This document shows positions 26,531-35,382 of a DNA stretch of 45,826 nt, piece by piece. The stretch is from a virus. The stretch's first letter is position 1. Every line of letters begins with the position of its first letter. The stretch covers positions 1-45,826 of IMG/VR virus record IMGVR_UViG_3300017917_001873; one strand, written 5' to 3'. The notes under the pieces are model-generated. The model saw nothing but the letters and a program-made list of their open reading frames with translations, made no database searches and had not been told where the DNA came from. A program made the translations under genes and the position numbers.

Positions 26531-28003
26531 TCAACTCAGCACAGACACATTGTATTTTTGTTCAAAGGCACGAGCATCATCAATGTTATTCACCATGGGC
26601 ATGCCTTTGATGTTTAGGCTGGTGTTCAACAACATAGGACAACCGGTTTCTGCGTGCCAATTCTCCAATAGCTTTCTAAAACCAGAACTATCATTCTTGC
26701 CCACTGTCTGCACACGACTGGTGCCATCTGCGTGTATGATTGCAGGGAATTCTTCTGGGCGTTTGCATCTGGCAACGAATTGCATATAGGGACTGGTGTC
26801 TATGTGTGCTGGCATTTCAAAATATGTGTGCACATGCTCTTCTAAGATTGCGGGGGCAAAGGGTCTGAATTTTTGTCTTCGTTTGATTGCGTTAACTGTG
26901 TCCTTGATTTCCGTTCCTCTAGGATCTGCCAATAAACTTCTATGTCCCAGGGCACGAGGACCGAATTCTGCCTGTCCGCTAGCCACTCCCACAATTTTTT
27001 TAGTTTTGAGTACATCTATTGTAGCCTCCACTGGATATTTGTCCCCCATATCATAGCCCAGGTACGGGCCTGGCCATGTGATATGCTCACCTATGTATGC
27101 TGCCACTGCTCCTACACTGCTGCCGGCATCACCGGGATTGGGCATTATCCATACATTATTCCAATCACCTGTTATCGTACTGTTGGCCACACAATTAAGA
27201 GCGCAACCACCCATTAATATTAGATTGTTACTGTCAAGTCTTAGATTTGCCCAGATGCTAAGATTGTTCAATAACTCTGTGTACACTGCCTGGGTAGCGG
27301 CAGCGATGTCGTACATGTCCTGCTCTGATGTCAGGTCTGGGCGCCACCATGAACAACCGCGGTGTAGGTTATGCTTGAACCTTATTTCAGGTGCTCGAAT
27401 TGATTTAAAGAAATCGTTGTAGATATCTGCTTTCAGCCTATCTGGATTACCATAAGCAGCCATGCCCATTAAGATGTATTCTTCTTCGTTGGGCTTTAGG
27501 CCGCAACGTTGTGTCATTGCACTAAACCATATGCCCACACTATGCGGATAGCTTTGACTGTAGACCTTTTTAAGGTTATTACCTTTGCCTTCCCATACTG
27601 TTAAGCACTCAAATTCACCAATGGCATCAATAACGATAACAGTGGCATCACTAAGCCCACTTGTATAATAGCCTGCGGCTGCATGGCTTTCGTGGTGTTT
27701 GCCAAATACCACAGGTTGTGTCAAATTATATTTGGCAAGGTATTGTTTGATGTCATTTTCTTGTGCTCGCCATCCTTGGCCTGCGTATAACTGTCTTACG
27801 GTTTTGAGCCAGGGTTTTTCATACCAGACAATTAACTCAGGTTCCCCGTATTGCAATGCGTCTTCAATCACACCTCGACACAAATCGCCATCATTTTTAA
27901 TACCACTATAGCGTTCGCTATGCGCGGCAAATTTTAGTTCTTTGTCGTGCCAGACGCTAATTGCGGCATCATGGCTGTTGGCACTTATACCCCAGATATT
28001 CAT
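26531..28003 (-). CDS. Carbamoyltransferase, NodU/TobZ family
   Basis: 490 residues with both domains. The N-terminal Kae1-like part begins GISANSHDAAISV and contains the HHESHAAAGYY motif (His103, 104, 107), VIVIDAIGEFE and NEEEYILMGMAAYG. A GGCALNCVANS motif leads into the C-terminal domain with GQAEFGPRALGHRS, KFRPFAPAI and LLNTSLNIKG. The family transfers carbamoyl from carbamoyl phosphate, through carbamoyl-AMP, to a hydroxyl of a sugar or antibiotic. Length is a little shorter than the usual 550-600 residues. It shares one base with the SGNH gene upstream and has a GGAAG site before its ATG. Function is well supported; the acceptor is not known. Confidence 0.95.
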   Translation of the reverse strand: MNIWGISANSHDAAISVWHDKELKFAAHSERYSGIKNDGDLCRGVIEDALQYGEPELIVWYEKPWLKTVRQLYAGQGWRAQENDIKQYLAKYNLTQPVVFGKHHESHAAAGYYTSGLSDATVIVIDAIGEFECLTVWEGKGNNLKKVYSQSYPHSVGIWFSAMTQRCGLKPNEEEYILMGMAAYGNPDRLKADIYNDFFKSIRAPEIRFKHNLHRGCSWWRPDLTSEQDMYDIAAATQAVYTELLNNLSIWANLRLDSNNLILMGGCALNCVANSTITGDWNNVWIMPNPGDAGSSVGAVAAYIGEHITWPGPYLGYDMGDKYPVEATIDVLKTKKIVGVASGQAEFGPRALGHRSLLADPRGTEIKDTVNAIKRRQKFRPFAPAILEEHVHTYFEMPAHIDTSPYMQFVARCKRPEEFPAIIHADGTSRVQTVGKNDSSGFRKLLENWHAETGCPMLLNTSLNIKGMPMVNNIDDARAFEQKYNVSVLS

Positions 28004-28662
28004 TATGCTTCCAATAAATTAAGTTCGTTGATATATTTTGTCATTCTTTCTGCTATGTGTATGTGTCCTTCTACCGAAGGATGACATCCATCATGACAGA
28101 TGAATCGCCCAGAATCTTCCTGTGTCCATTGTTGCAGTGAGCTATTAAAATCTAAATATCTTTTGCTCTTTAATTCTTGTTTGAGATTTTTCAAAATATA
28201 ATTATTTTCCGTATTGAACGGATCATCTACTAGTGCGTTAACAAATACATAGGGCACCTTATGAGTTTCTAATATTTTTTGCACAGCATTTTTAATGATT
28301 AGGCTTTCAAAATATCCACTGAACTCAGTGTATATATTGTTGTAGTAATACTCTATGTCTTTTTTACGTTTTTGAGTAAAGTATTGTACTAGCACGTGAT
28401 CCCATGCCTGTGTTTTATCATCCCAAAAAGAGCTACGTATGTGACTGGTCCAGGCAATGGCTACGAATTTGTCTTTGAAATTTTCAGCATCAAAGTTTCT
28501 AATGAACTCTGTGGCAATATATTTGTTGGAGCAACCGCCCATGCCGTAATTTCTCACAGTGGTATTAAAATTATAACCAAGGCAATAAGGCCATGACCTA
28601 TAGTGGTCAACACCTTCGCCTTGTGTAAAACTACATCCAAAAGCAGCTATTTCTTTAATCAT
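28003..28662 (-). CDS. SGNH/GDSL-like hydrolase or acyltransferase
   Basis: 219 residues. AFGCSFTQGEGVDHY is block I, with Ser in GCS rather than GDS. NYGMGGCSNKYIA gives the block II Gly and nearby Asn. CHDGCHPSVEGHIHIAERM supplies the C-terminal DxxH, so the catalytic set is complete. The N-terminal block resembles the 33455 product (GLGCSWTQGEGG). It overlaps the 46-residue gene upstream by ATGA and the carbamoyltransferase downstream by one base. A glycan O-acyl esterase or acyltransferase is the likely class. Confidence 0.82.
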   Translation of the reverse strand: MIKEIAAFGCSFTQGEGVDHYRSWPYCLGYNFNTTVRNYGMGGCSNKYIATEFIRNFDAENFKDKFVAIAWTSHIRSSFWDDKTQAWDHVLVQYFTQKRKKDIEYYYNNIYTEFSGYFESLIIKNAVQKILETHKVPYVFVNALVDDPFNTENNYILKNLKQELKSKRYLDFNSSLQQWTQEDSGRFICHDGCHPSVEGHIHIAERMTKYINELNLLEA

Positions 28663-28799
28663 TTGTAAATGAATGGATCTCTTTTACGTAATTCTTCTAT
28701 GCGTTTTTTAATGCGCTCTTCTTCTGCACGTTGCTCTTTTCTTTCGCGCAGTATTCTGAAAATGTTCAGTTTACCCAATAGGTTTCTTATAAAAGACAT
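28659..28799 (-). CDS. Small basic/acidic helical protein, first gene of the left minus-strand block
   Basis: 46 residues, too short for common ORF cut-offs. It has an AGGAG ribosome binding site (in CTAGGAGATC) upstream of ATG 28799 and a stop overlapping the next start as ATGA. The sequence begins MSFIRNLLGKLNIFRILRER and continues as a highly charged E/K/R helix ending in RDPFIYK. This looks like an amphipathic membrane-binding segment followed by a coiled-coil-like helix. A late-promoter-like octamer lies about 20 bases upstream. The frame is well supported; the function is unknown. Confidence 0.7.
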   Translation of the reverse strand: MSFIRNLLGKLNIFRILRERKEQRAEEERIKKRIEELRKRDPFIYK

Positions 28800-28818
28800 G
28801 GTAATGATCTCCTAGTCA

Positions 28819-28826
28819 TATTTATT
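28819..28826 (-). promoter_or_regulatory. Late-promoter-like octamer AATAAATA for the left minus block
   Basis: Reading on the minus strand the octamer is AATAAATA, one mismatch from the T4 late consensus TATAAATA and a match to the looser NATAAATA form. It lies 20 bases before the start of the 46-residue gene, with the ribosome binding site between. It would drive the long run down to 2275. It faces away from a second octamer 10 bases to its right. Confidence 0.45.
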
Positions 28827-28835
28827 ATCTACGTA

Positions 28836-28843
28836 CATAAATA
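28836..28843 (+). promoter_or_regulatory. Late-promoter-like octamer CATAAATA for the + strand SGNH gene
   Basis: CATAAATA ends only five bases before ATG 28849. If it works like a T4 late promoter, transcription would start at or next to the A of the start codon, giving a leaderless message. No Shine-Dalgarno sequence is visible upstream of this gene, which agrees. One mismatch to the consensus; a chance match is possible. Confidence 0.4.
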
Positions 28844-28848
28844 TTCAC

Positions 28849-29526
28849 ATGGCAAATATTTTATTGATTGGTGACAGCTGGGCTATAACCCCGCCACATC
28901 TTGCGGAAGCAAGCAATTGGTTTGAATATCAGCTCATGAAACGTGGCCACAACGTCTTCGCCAAATGCTGGGGTGCGAGTCAAAACTATTTTCAACTGCA
29001 CCTTGCAGAAACATTTCTAGAAGCTACCAAAAACAGTCATAAAATAGATCTAATAATTTGGTTCCACACAGAAGTCATGCGTGACTGGAATCCAGGACAT
29101 CGTGAATTTAATTTCGAAAAATATGATTTTGATGGGCTAATAGATGCACTTGCTACACAATCTTACCAAAGGGCCAGTGATCTCAAAAATAAATTCCCAG
29201 ATATAAAATGGGCCATTATAGGTGGCCACTGTGCCCTAAGAGAATCAAAAAAGCACATACTAGACTGGGCAGATTTTAGGATAGATAATTGGCGTGGTGA
29301 AATTGTAGGCAAACCCATGCCAGAATGTCATACAACAACATTTTTATGGTTACTTGAACAATATGTGGAAGTTTTAGGCACTGATGTAGTTGAGCGTGAA
29401 CTGGCAAATAGGGAAATTATTCTAAAGGCCTGCGAAGATAGAAATTTATTCTATGACGGAATACACCCACATATAGGACCGATCACAGATCTGGCAAATA
29501 AGATTATTACAAAGTTTGACTTGTAA
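28849..29526 (+). CDS. SGNH/GDSL-like hydrolase, the only + strand gene inside the island
   Basis: 225 residues. ILLIGDSWAITPPHL carries the block I Ser in GDSW. KCWGASQNYFQ may be block II/III and LIIWFHTEVMRDW a core strand. FYDGIHPHIGPITDLANKI has the C-terminal DxxH. The catalytic set looks complete. It is flanked by the divergent promoter pair on its left, and its stop abuts the stop of the convergent gene at 29527 with no spacer, so both minus-strand blocks are separated by this single oppositely transcribed gene. Confidence 0.82.
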   Translation: MANILLIGDSWAITPPHLAEASNWFEYQLMKRGHNVFAKCWGASQNYFQLHLAETFLEATKNSHKIDLIIWFHTEVMRDWNPGHREFNFEKYDFDGLIDALATQSYQRASDLKNKFPDIKWAIIGGHCALRESKKHILDWADFRIDNWRGEIVGKPMPECHTTTFLWLLEQYVEVLGTDVVERELANREIILKACEDRNLFYDGIHPHIGPITDLANKIITKFDL

Positions 29527-30285
29527 TTAACGACGCTCTATATCTTCTTCCTCGCATCGTTCACCATATTGTATTTCAACTATCTTGCATGGAATATCAT
29601 AGGGATTGTATAATTGATGCCATGTATTAGTATCAATTTTAATCTGTTCATGCTGAGATAAATTGTTTTCTGTGAAGCCACCCTCGCCGTCGGGTAGAAG
29701 TACAACTCCATTTCCGCTACTAACAATCCAATACTCTGATCTTGCACCATGGCGTTGCATACTCAACCTGGATCCAGGGTTAACTGTTAATTCTTTTACT
29801 TTCATACCAGGTACTTCGTGTAATACACGGTAATAACCCCATGGGCGTTCTGTCTTGGGTGCTTTCCATTCCTCGAGAATCCAGCTTGAACTGTTCTTTT
29901 TATCCTCGCCGCCTACACCAAATACATATTTTAAATTAGGTGCCATGCATCTACGCATCTCTAATATATTTTTTCCTGTTCTGTCACCGCCGTTGGCAAA
30001 AATGACCTCAGCACCATTATAGTCAAACATTACAGAATTAATTGCCGCCACAGCACTATCGTCACTGTCATCAAAACTTATAACTTTGTCCACTGCTTTT
30101 AAATTGCCCACAACATCTGCTCGTTCCTGCCAGGTCATAAAACTACGTCCTTTTTTGCGGCGTAGCCAATCGTCACTGTTGATGCCTACAATTAATTTGT
30201 CACCAAGAGCTCTAGCGGCATTTATATAAGATATGTGCCCGCTATGTAATGGGTCAAAGCCCCCTGTAATTAAAACAACTTTCAT
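29527..30285 (-). CDS. Fusion of a cytidylyltransferase-like nucleotidyltransferase with a type II PMI cupin
   Basis: 252 residues, two domains. Residues 1 to about 130 are a nucleotidyltransferase: GGFDPLHSGHISY (HxGH at 14-17) and GINSDDWLRRKKGR, as in TagD/RfaE/GCT proteins that load CTP or ATP. Residues about 145-252 are a cupin like the C-terminal domain of ManC/type II phosphomannose isomerase: ERPWGYY, PGSRLSMQRHGARSEYWIV, TWHQLYNP and VEIQYGERCEEEDIERR, with His179, Glu184 and His223 as probable metal ligands. It likely helps make an activated sugar. ManC itself has a different N-terminal domain, so this combination is unusual. Confidence 0.85.
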   Translation of the reverse strand: MKVVLITGGFDPLHSGHISYINAARALGDKLIVGINSDDWLRRKKGRSFMTWQERADVVGNLKAVDKVISFDDSDDSAVAAINSVMFDYNGAEVIFANGGDRTGKNILEMRRCMAPNLKYVFGVGGEDKKNSSSWILEEWKAPKTERPWGYYRVLHEVPGMKVKELTVNPGSRLSMQRHGARSEYWIVSSGNGVVLLPDGEGGFTENNLSQHEQIKIDTNTWHQLYNPYDIPCKIVEIQYGERCEEEDIERR

Positions 30286-30286
30286 T

Positions 30287-31537
30287 TTAATCTCTAAAAA
30301 TATCTACAAATTTTTCAATTAGTTCGTGTCTGGCAAGTTCACCACGTAGTGCAAGTCTGTTGAAATTAAACTCTGTTATTTCTTCTGCTCGTCGACTAAT
30401 TTCATCTAATTCTTCTTTTGTTTTTTTACTTATATTATTAATTACTTCTATTAATTTTGCAAACCTGGCCTGATCATCAAGAATGTCGTCGTAGCCCTCA
30501 TCTATTAAATTACCAAACGTCATGTATCCTTTTTTACGCATGGCTTTTAAAACACCTGCAGGACCAAACACTATAAATGGCATCTTATAGAGTATTGGTT
30601 TGAATATTTTTTCACTGGCATGTATACCTTTGAACGAACTATTATTAAAATTATAAAAGGTAGTTTCTGTTACGATATAAAAATGATAGCGAGTGTGCTC
30701 TGTCATATAGCTATGACTTTGGTGCGTGTTAAGTTTTGAGGTGTCGTCTACTACCAAGGGCAATAGTTTTTCAATCTCGTCTGCATCTTGTTTGATAGTA
30801 GACAGTTCCTCATCAGTAAAGAATCCAGTGGCAAAATTTTGTAATTTTTCACTGTAGGTTTGCTCACTAGCAGGATCATTTTTTAAAAAACTTATGGCAA
30901 AATTTTCTAATAAATTATTTTTCCATAGCTTCCAAAGTAAATGGACTCTATGATGTTGCCACATTCTATTTAGGCATATAAATGTATTCAATTTTGTCGA
31001 TTTATTATTGACATCTTTGAATTGGCCTATGTTCGTACTTACAACGATTTCATTCCAATCCGCAACTATTATCTTAATGCCCCAGGGATTTTCTATATTG
31101 TCGACATCTATCGCACCAGTGAGAAAAATTATTTTTTCTCTGGGAATTTCATTAGCATCAGTTATTTTAAGTAATTCTTCTACTCTATATATTTCTAATG
31201 GATCAACGGCGTCATTAACTAGTAGATAGCCCTTGCCAAATTTAATACCCCACAGAACAATATCTGTCATTTCCGATATTAAGTTTTCTGGATGTTGCCA
31301 TATATTCCAGGGCAGTTCATATAGAAAACTATCACCGTATTTTAATGAGTATGGCGTGCATAACTGAAAAACTTCTTCGTTATTATGATGGTCTATAACG
31401 TTTTGAAAATATGAATTAACCCAAAAAGAATATTTGTTGTCATTAACATATTCCAATGTCTTTATATCTGGAGGCTGTGCGTTGTTTGCTGGACCAAATT
31501 TGCCAATTATGTTATACACTAATTTTATTTTCTTCAT
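30287..31537 (-). CDS. Glycosyltransferase-like protein of the 'EKxxKP' family
   Basis: 416 residues. FICLNRMWQHHRVHLL (about 187-202), YIVTETTFYNF (288-298) and SEKIFKPILYKMPFIVFGP (308-326) are followed by LKAMRKKGYMTFGNLIDEGYDD. All four elements recur in the same order in the N-terminal part of the 35375 product and more weakly in 34318. The layout (NR..HR, E.T.F, then EK..KP..) resembles GT-B enzymes such as exostosin/GT10-like fucosyltransferases, but this is a likeness only. No membrane segment. A 1-base gap precedes the fusion gene at 29527. Confidence 0.55.
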   Translation of the reverse strand: MKKIKLVYNIIGKFGPANNAQPPDIKTLEYVNDNKYSFWVNSYFQNVIDHHNNEEVFQLCTPYSLKYGDSFLYELPWNIWQHPENLISEMTDIVLWGIKFGKGYLLVNDAVDPLEIYRVEELLKITDANEIPREKIIFLTGAIDVDNIENPWGIKIIVADWNEIVVSTNIGQFKDVNNKSTKLNTFICLNRMWQHHRVHLLWKLWKNNLLENFAISFLKNDPASEQTYSEKLQNFATGFFTDEELSTIKQDADEIEKLLPLVVDDTSKLNTHQSHSYMTEHTRYHFYIVTETTFYNFNNSSFKGIHASEKIFKPILYKMPFIVFGPAGVLKAMRKKGYMTFGNLIDEGYDDILDDQARFAKLIEVINNISKKTKEELDEISRRAEEITEFNFNRLALRGELARHELIEKFVDIFRD

Positions 31538-33458
31538 AGTGGCTTACCCATGCCTTGCCAAAGTTTTTACGTCTAGCAAAAAATATTTGTTCGCAGAAAG
31601 TTGTCAGTGACATATTTTTATTTTCTAAGAAATCAAACTTGTACGTTGTCTCTCGATCGAGGTCAGAACCATCTCTCATAAATCCCAAAAAGTCATAGTT
31701 TGATTTTACTATTCTAGGATAGCTGTTTAGCTCGGCATGGTTAATTAAGTAATTTCTTTGGAATTCTACCAACTGATCAATAACGTCTGTGTCTAAATAC
31801 TCAAACTCTTTCTTCATGAAAGCTCTAATGACGTCAAATACATGTTGACTTTTTCCACTTGCATGGATGTTGATGACACTTCTATGTATAAGATTAACGC
31901 CGAAGATGTTAACTCCCGCCAGGTTAGGATGATTAATTTCGCCATCTTGCATCCATTTCTTAAAGTAATTTTCTGTGTCTGTCATCTCTTTTAACATCCA
32001 CTCGTCGCTCTTTATAAAATCATAAAGTCGTTCATAGAAAGCTTCATATTCTATACCGTACTTTTGATACATAAACCTACTTAGAAATGTAGTAACACCA
32101 TTGATGTGAAATGTATTCAAGAACCAACTAAAAATTATTGCTTCTAGCATTACGGAACGTGGCATGTCCTTAGTACCAACAACCACCTGTATACCTTCCC
32201 TAAGCTCATCCAGGTTATTTGCGCCGTCTAGATAATCCCAAACAGTAACAGATTCCAACCCATATTCTTCGCGCTGTGTAAGATTCATTTCGGCGTTTTC
32301 TAATAGCTGTGCTTGATATATGGTTACGCCTGTGTGGTTACCTGCTTTAAACAACTTCCAAAAGTTCTGTTTCCAGGTATCTAGAGTTTCCCCTGGCATA
32401 CCTAGTATTAATTCAGTGTATAAAGGTATTTGGTTCTGCTCACAAAGTTTGAATACTTCTTCGATTTGATTGATGGCTAAATTTTTACGCTTGATTGCTT
32501 CCAGTGTGCCATCGCTCAAACTCTGTACACTAAGGTTAAGACCTAGCTTGCTGTAACCCGTACTAATTAAAGTCTTTACAATGTCAATAACTTCTCTGCG
32601 CTGGTTCTTTGCCCAGCTGATTGTGTAGCTCTTAGGATATCCATACTTTGCTTGTACTTCTACAAGTTTCTCAGCGATTGCCTTGTCACGCTCAGGAAAT
32701 ATGCCGAAGTTAGCATCTGCAATATTGATAAATCCGCAGTGATTTTTGCCTATCCACTCTAGCTCATCAAATACTCGTTCAAGTCCAAACTTTTTAACTT
32801 TGTTATATGTTAGACTTCCCCAGTCACAGAATGTGCAAGCATAAGGACAACCACGATTGGTTTCCAGTGTGGTGTTCCATTCTATATCTGGATGCTCTGC
32901 CATCATCTTGTCAAAGTAACCCATTAGATATGGACTAGGTATATCATCCAGATTATCAATACGTTGCGGCTTGCCAGTATCTATTAGATGACCATTATAG
33001 TTAATCAATAAACCAGATATTGTTTTTAAATCTGTGCCATCTACTAGGCCTGCTAGTAATTTTTTAAATGTTATCTCACCCTCTTGCTTGACAACAAAAT
33101 CTATATAGGGTTGTGTAATAAAAAAATCTGGATCTTCTATGGCAGGTTCGGGACCACCGAATACAATTTTTATTTCTGGCTTGACTCGTTTTAATTCTCT
33201 GGCTAGTGTATAACTATAATTTCTATTCCAAACATAGCAGCTGAATCCCACCATGTCGGCTGTCTTTAACTTGGCCACGGCAACATCAATATCGTCTCTG
33301 CGCCAGAGCATATCTCCTAGCTGATAGTTGTCGGTGATTTCACTAAATTGCTGTGCGTATGACCACAGTATGCCTACGCTATAGGGAAGGTAGTGGGCAT
33401 TAAATTCTTTTGGGCCTTGTTGGAAATTGACATTTACAAACGATACAGTATATTTCAT
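31512..33458 (-). CDS. B12-binding-type radical SAM protein
   Basis: 648 residues. The first 170 or so residues look like a cobalamin-binding Rossmann domain (MVGFSCYVWNRNY, then IKIVFGGPEPA and the KQEGE turn near 125). They are followed by the SAM motif CPYACTFC at 204-211, with RGCP before it as usual in this class, and ELILGMPGET later. The remaining 250 residues are helical, as in the enzymes annotated B12-binding domain-containing radical SAM protein. Members perform methyl transfer to unactivated carbon, ring contraction or sugar dehydration. This is the only radical SAM protein here of this class. It ends 26 bases inside the 30287 gene. Confidence 0.88.
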   Translation of the reverse strand: MKYTVSFVNVNFQQGPKEFNAHYLPYSVGILWSYAQQFSEITDNYQLGDMLWRRDDIDVAVAKLKTADMVGFSCYVWNRNYSYTLARELKRVKPEIKIVFGGPEPAIEDPDFFITQPYIDFVVKQEGEITFKKLLAGLVDGTDLKTISGLLINYNGHLIDTGKPQRIDNLDDIPSPYLMGYFDKMMAEHPDIEWNTTLETNRGCPYACTFCDWGSLTYNKVKKFGLERVFDELEWIGKNHCGFINIADANFGIFPERDKAIAEKLVEVQAKYGYPKSYTISWAKNQRREVIDIVKTLISTGYSKLGLNLSVQSLSDGTLEAIKRKNLAINQIEEVFKLCEQNQIPLYTELILGMPGETLDTWKQNFWKLFKAGNHTGVTIYQAQLLENAEMNLTQREEYGLESVTVWDYLDGANNLDELREGIQVVVGTKDMPRSVMLEAIIFSWFLNTFHINGVTTFLSRFMYQKYGIEYEAFYERLYDFIKSDEWMLKEMTDTENYFKKWMQDGEINHPNLAGVNIFGVNLIHRSVINIHASGKSQHVFDVIRAFMKKEFEYLDTDVIDQLVEFQRNYLINHAELNSYPRIVKSNYDFLGFMRDGSDLDRETTYKFDFLENKNMSLTTFCEQIFFARRKNFGKAWVSHYEENKISV

Positions 33459-34321
33459 TGATCTATAAGGCCGCGTGTTTTTCTATTGATAAACGACGCA
33501 ATTTCTTTGGCAATAACTTTGTAACCCTCTATAGTGGGATGTATACAGTTAGTTAGATATTTAGCAGGCCATTTTAGCTTTTGATAGACTTCGTGATAGC
33601 CGCCATATTCGGTTATACCGTCTAGTCTTACCAATAATTCTACAAAATTTTCATAATCTGAATAGTCATGTAGATAGTTTTCCCATTGAATATTATTGAT
33701 TAGATCTGAGCAATGCTGACGCATATAATGCTTTGCCCTACCATCAAATGCATTACACAATATAAATTGTAAGCCATGTGCCTTACAGAAAGTTTGTACT
33801 TCCATTATATTTGCATAAGTTTCCAAAATAGTCTGCTCTTCTGAATATACCATTTCTGCGTATGCATCCCAGAGTTTATTGTTTTGTCCGGGATGTGGCC
33901 ACATGGTGTTGAAATCGTAGTGTCCAGTAAGTTTATAGGCGTGTTTTACGCCGTATTTTTCTTCGATATCTTTAAAATCATCTACTCTCTGTCTAAAAAA
34001 ATCAAAACGTTCAAAACCACTCAGCTGCATGACCACATAGCCTTCTGTATTGGCCCAGTCTATATTGGTCAAGTACAGAGTTTTGGCTGCACCTCTGTTG
34101 CCAATGCCACGTTGTCCTAGGTTGATAGGTTCGTAGTCGGGGAAATAATTTTTACAGAGTACATTTACCCAACTGTGTTCTAACTCCATGGGTATTAGAT
34201 GCACGCTTTCATGCATGGGTTTGTTGACCCTACCACCATACTGTTCAAATATATCTTGAGTGTAGCCACCCTCGCCCTGGGTCCAGCTGCAACCAAGCCC
34301 AATTATTACTTTACGTTTCAT
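33455..34321 (-). CDS. SGNH/GDSL-like hydrolase or acyltransferase
   Basis: 288 residues. IIGLGCSWTQGEGGY is block I (GCS with Ser12), close to 28003. INLGQRGIGNRGAAK gives block II/III Gly and Asn, and VVMQLSGFERFDF a core strand. The C-terminal NCIHPTIEGYKVIA has His but Asn in the DxxH Asp position, so activity may depend on another acid or be altered. Adjacent to the radical SAM gene 31512 (ATGA overlap) and a glycosyltransferase-like gene. Cytoplasmic, with no signal peptide seen. Confidence 0.78.
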   Translation of the reverse strand: MKRKVIIGLGCSWTQGEGGYTQDIFEQYGGRVNKPMHESVHLIPMELEHSWVNVLCKNYFPDYEPINLGQRGIGNRGAAKTLYLTNIDWANTEGYVVMQLSGFERFDFFRQRVDDFKDIEEKYGVKHAYKLTGHYDFNTMWPHPGQNNKLWDAYAEMVYSEEQTILETYANIMEVQTFCKAHGLQFILCNAFDGRAKHYMRQHCSDLINNIQWENYLHDYSDYENFVELLVRLDGITEYGGYHEVYQKLKWPAKYLTNCIHPTIEGYKVIAKEIASFINRKTRGLIDQ

Positions 34322-35382
34322 GTATTACCTGCAAACATATGTTCTGTTTGTATTACAAATAAATCTTTTCTATTTGTGTCTTCAATGGTTACAGACTTAT
34401 CATGCATATATTTTTTCCACTCAACTATTTTCTTAGGCCAGAATCTATCGTCATAGATAATATCGTGCACTCTGTGCCTATTGTGTATGATTTTGTCTTT
34501 TAAAGGCACGTACAAGTCTGAGATGTCATCTAGACTCATTAGGGATAATTTTTTAACTTCTGCTGCGAACATTTCAACTCTTTTGTCGAGATCTTTTTCT
34601 AGATCGAAACTATAATCAAATACTTCTTCAAATATTTTAAATCCTAATTCATCTCTTAGGTAATGATTAAATCCAGGCGAACCAAATACTATAAATGGCT
34701 TATAAAACCACATGGCCATGGTTGTCTTTTCTGTGACAAAGATTTGATCAGGGCTAGATTCTGCGATTACGCTAAATGCCGCATCATTATAAATTTTTGG
34801 TAGCCTATAACAATTGTATCTTCCCAGATCATCGTAAAAGTTATCACCAGGTATAACTATTTTTTTAGGTATAAAGTGTTTGAATGTAAATTGATCAACG
34901 CTTGGTAAGCTAACAGCATTCCATGATATTAGATTCTCTTCCTGGAATAACCCCAGCCTGGCGAATTCATCAATAATTTTACACCTGAACAGATGTGCTC
35001 TATGATTTAGTGAGCAAAATTTATATGTGAAACGCTTGGGCGTAAATTCAGTTGGTGGGGGCAAAGCAGTAGGATCAAATCGTTGTGTGTCTATAAAATG
35101 ATGTTTTGCTTGGTGGAAGAAATTAACTACATAGGGCTCGTATACTACCCTGTCTCGTTGCACACATTTATCTACATCAGGAGTTGCTACTAGTATGTAT
35201 AGTGTCGCGGCGGGATTGCTGTCCAGATATTCACTAAAAACAGCATACTCTGGCATATGATGCACGCCGATTTCTTCAATACATAACCATTCTATTATTT
35301 CTGGTCGTTGAGTGTACAACCTATTTCTTAGATCATTAATATCAAATGTCTGCCAGGTAAAAAATTGAAAATATTTAGACAT
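34318..35382 (-). CDS. Divergent 'EKxxKP' family glycosyltransferase-like protein
   Basis: 354 residues. FCSLNHRAHLFRCKI (about 122-136), VIAESSPDQIFVTEKTT (205-221) and WFYKPFIVFGSPGFNHYLRDELGFKIF correspond to the NR..HR, E.., EK and PFI.FG segments of the 30287 and 35375 proteins, in the same order. The KP after EK is shifted (TEKTTMAMWFYKP), so it is the most divergent of the three. Coupled upstream by an 8-base overlap (ATGTCTAA) and downstream by ATGA. Probably a glycan-building enzyme; the donor is unknown. Confidence 0.55.
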   Translation of the reverse strand: MSKYFQFFTWQTFDINDLRNRLYTQRPEIIEWLCIEEIGVHHMPEYAVFSEYLDSNPAATLYILVATPDVDKCVQRDRVVYEPYVVNFFHQAKHHFIDTQRFDPTALPPPTEFTPKRFTYKFCSLNHRAHLFRCKIIDEFARLGLFQEENLISWNAVSLPSVDQFTFKHFIPKKIVIPGDNFYDDLGRYNCYRLPKIYNDAAFSVIAESSPDQIFVTEKTTMAMWFYKPFIVFGSPGFNHYLRDELGFKIFEEVFDYSFDLEKDLDKRVEMFAAEVKKLSLMSLDDISDLYVPLKDKIIHNRHRVHDIIYDDRFWPKKIVEWKKYMHDKSVTIEDTNRKDLFVIQTEHMFAGNT

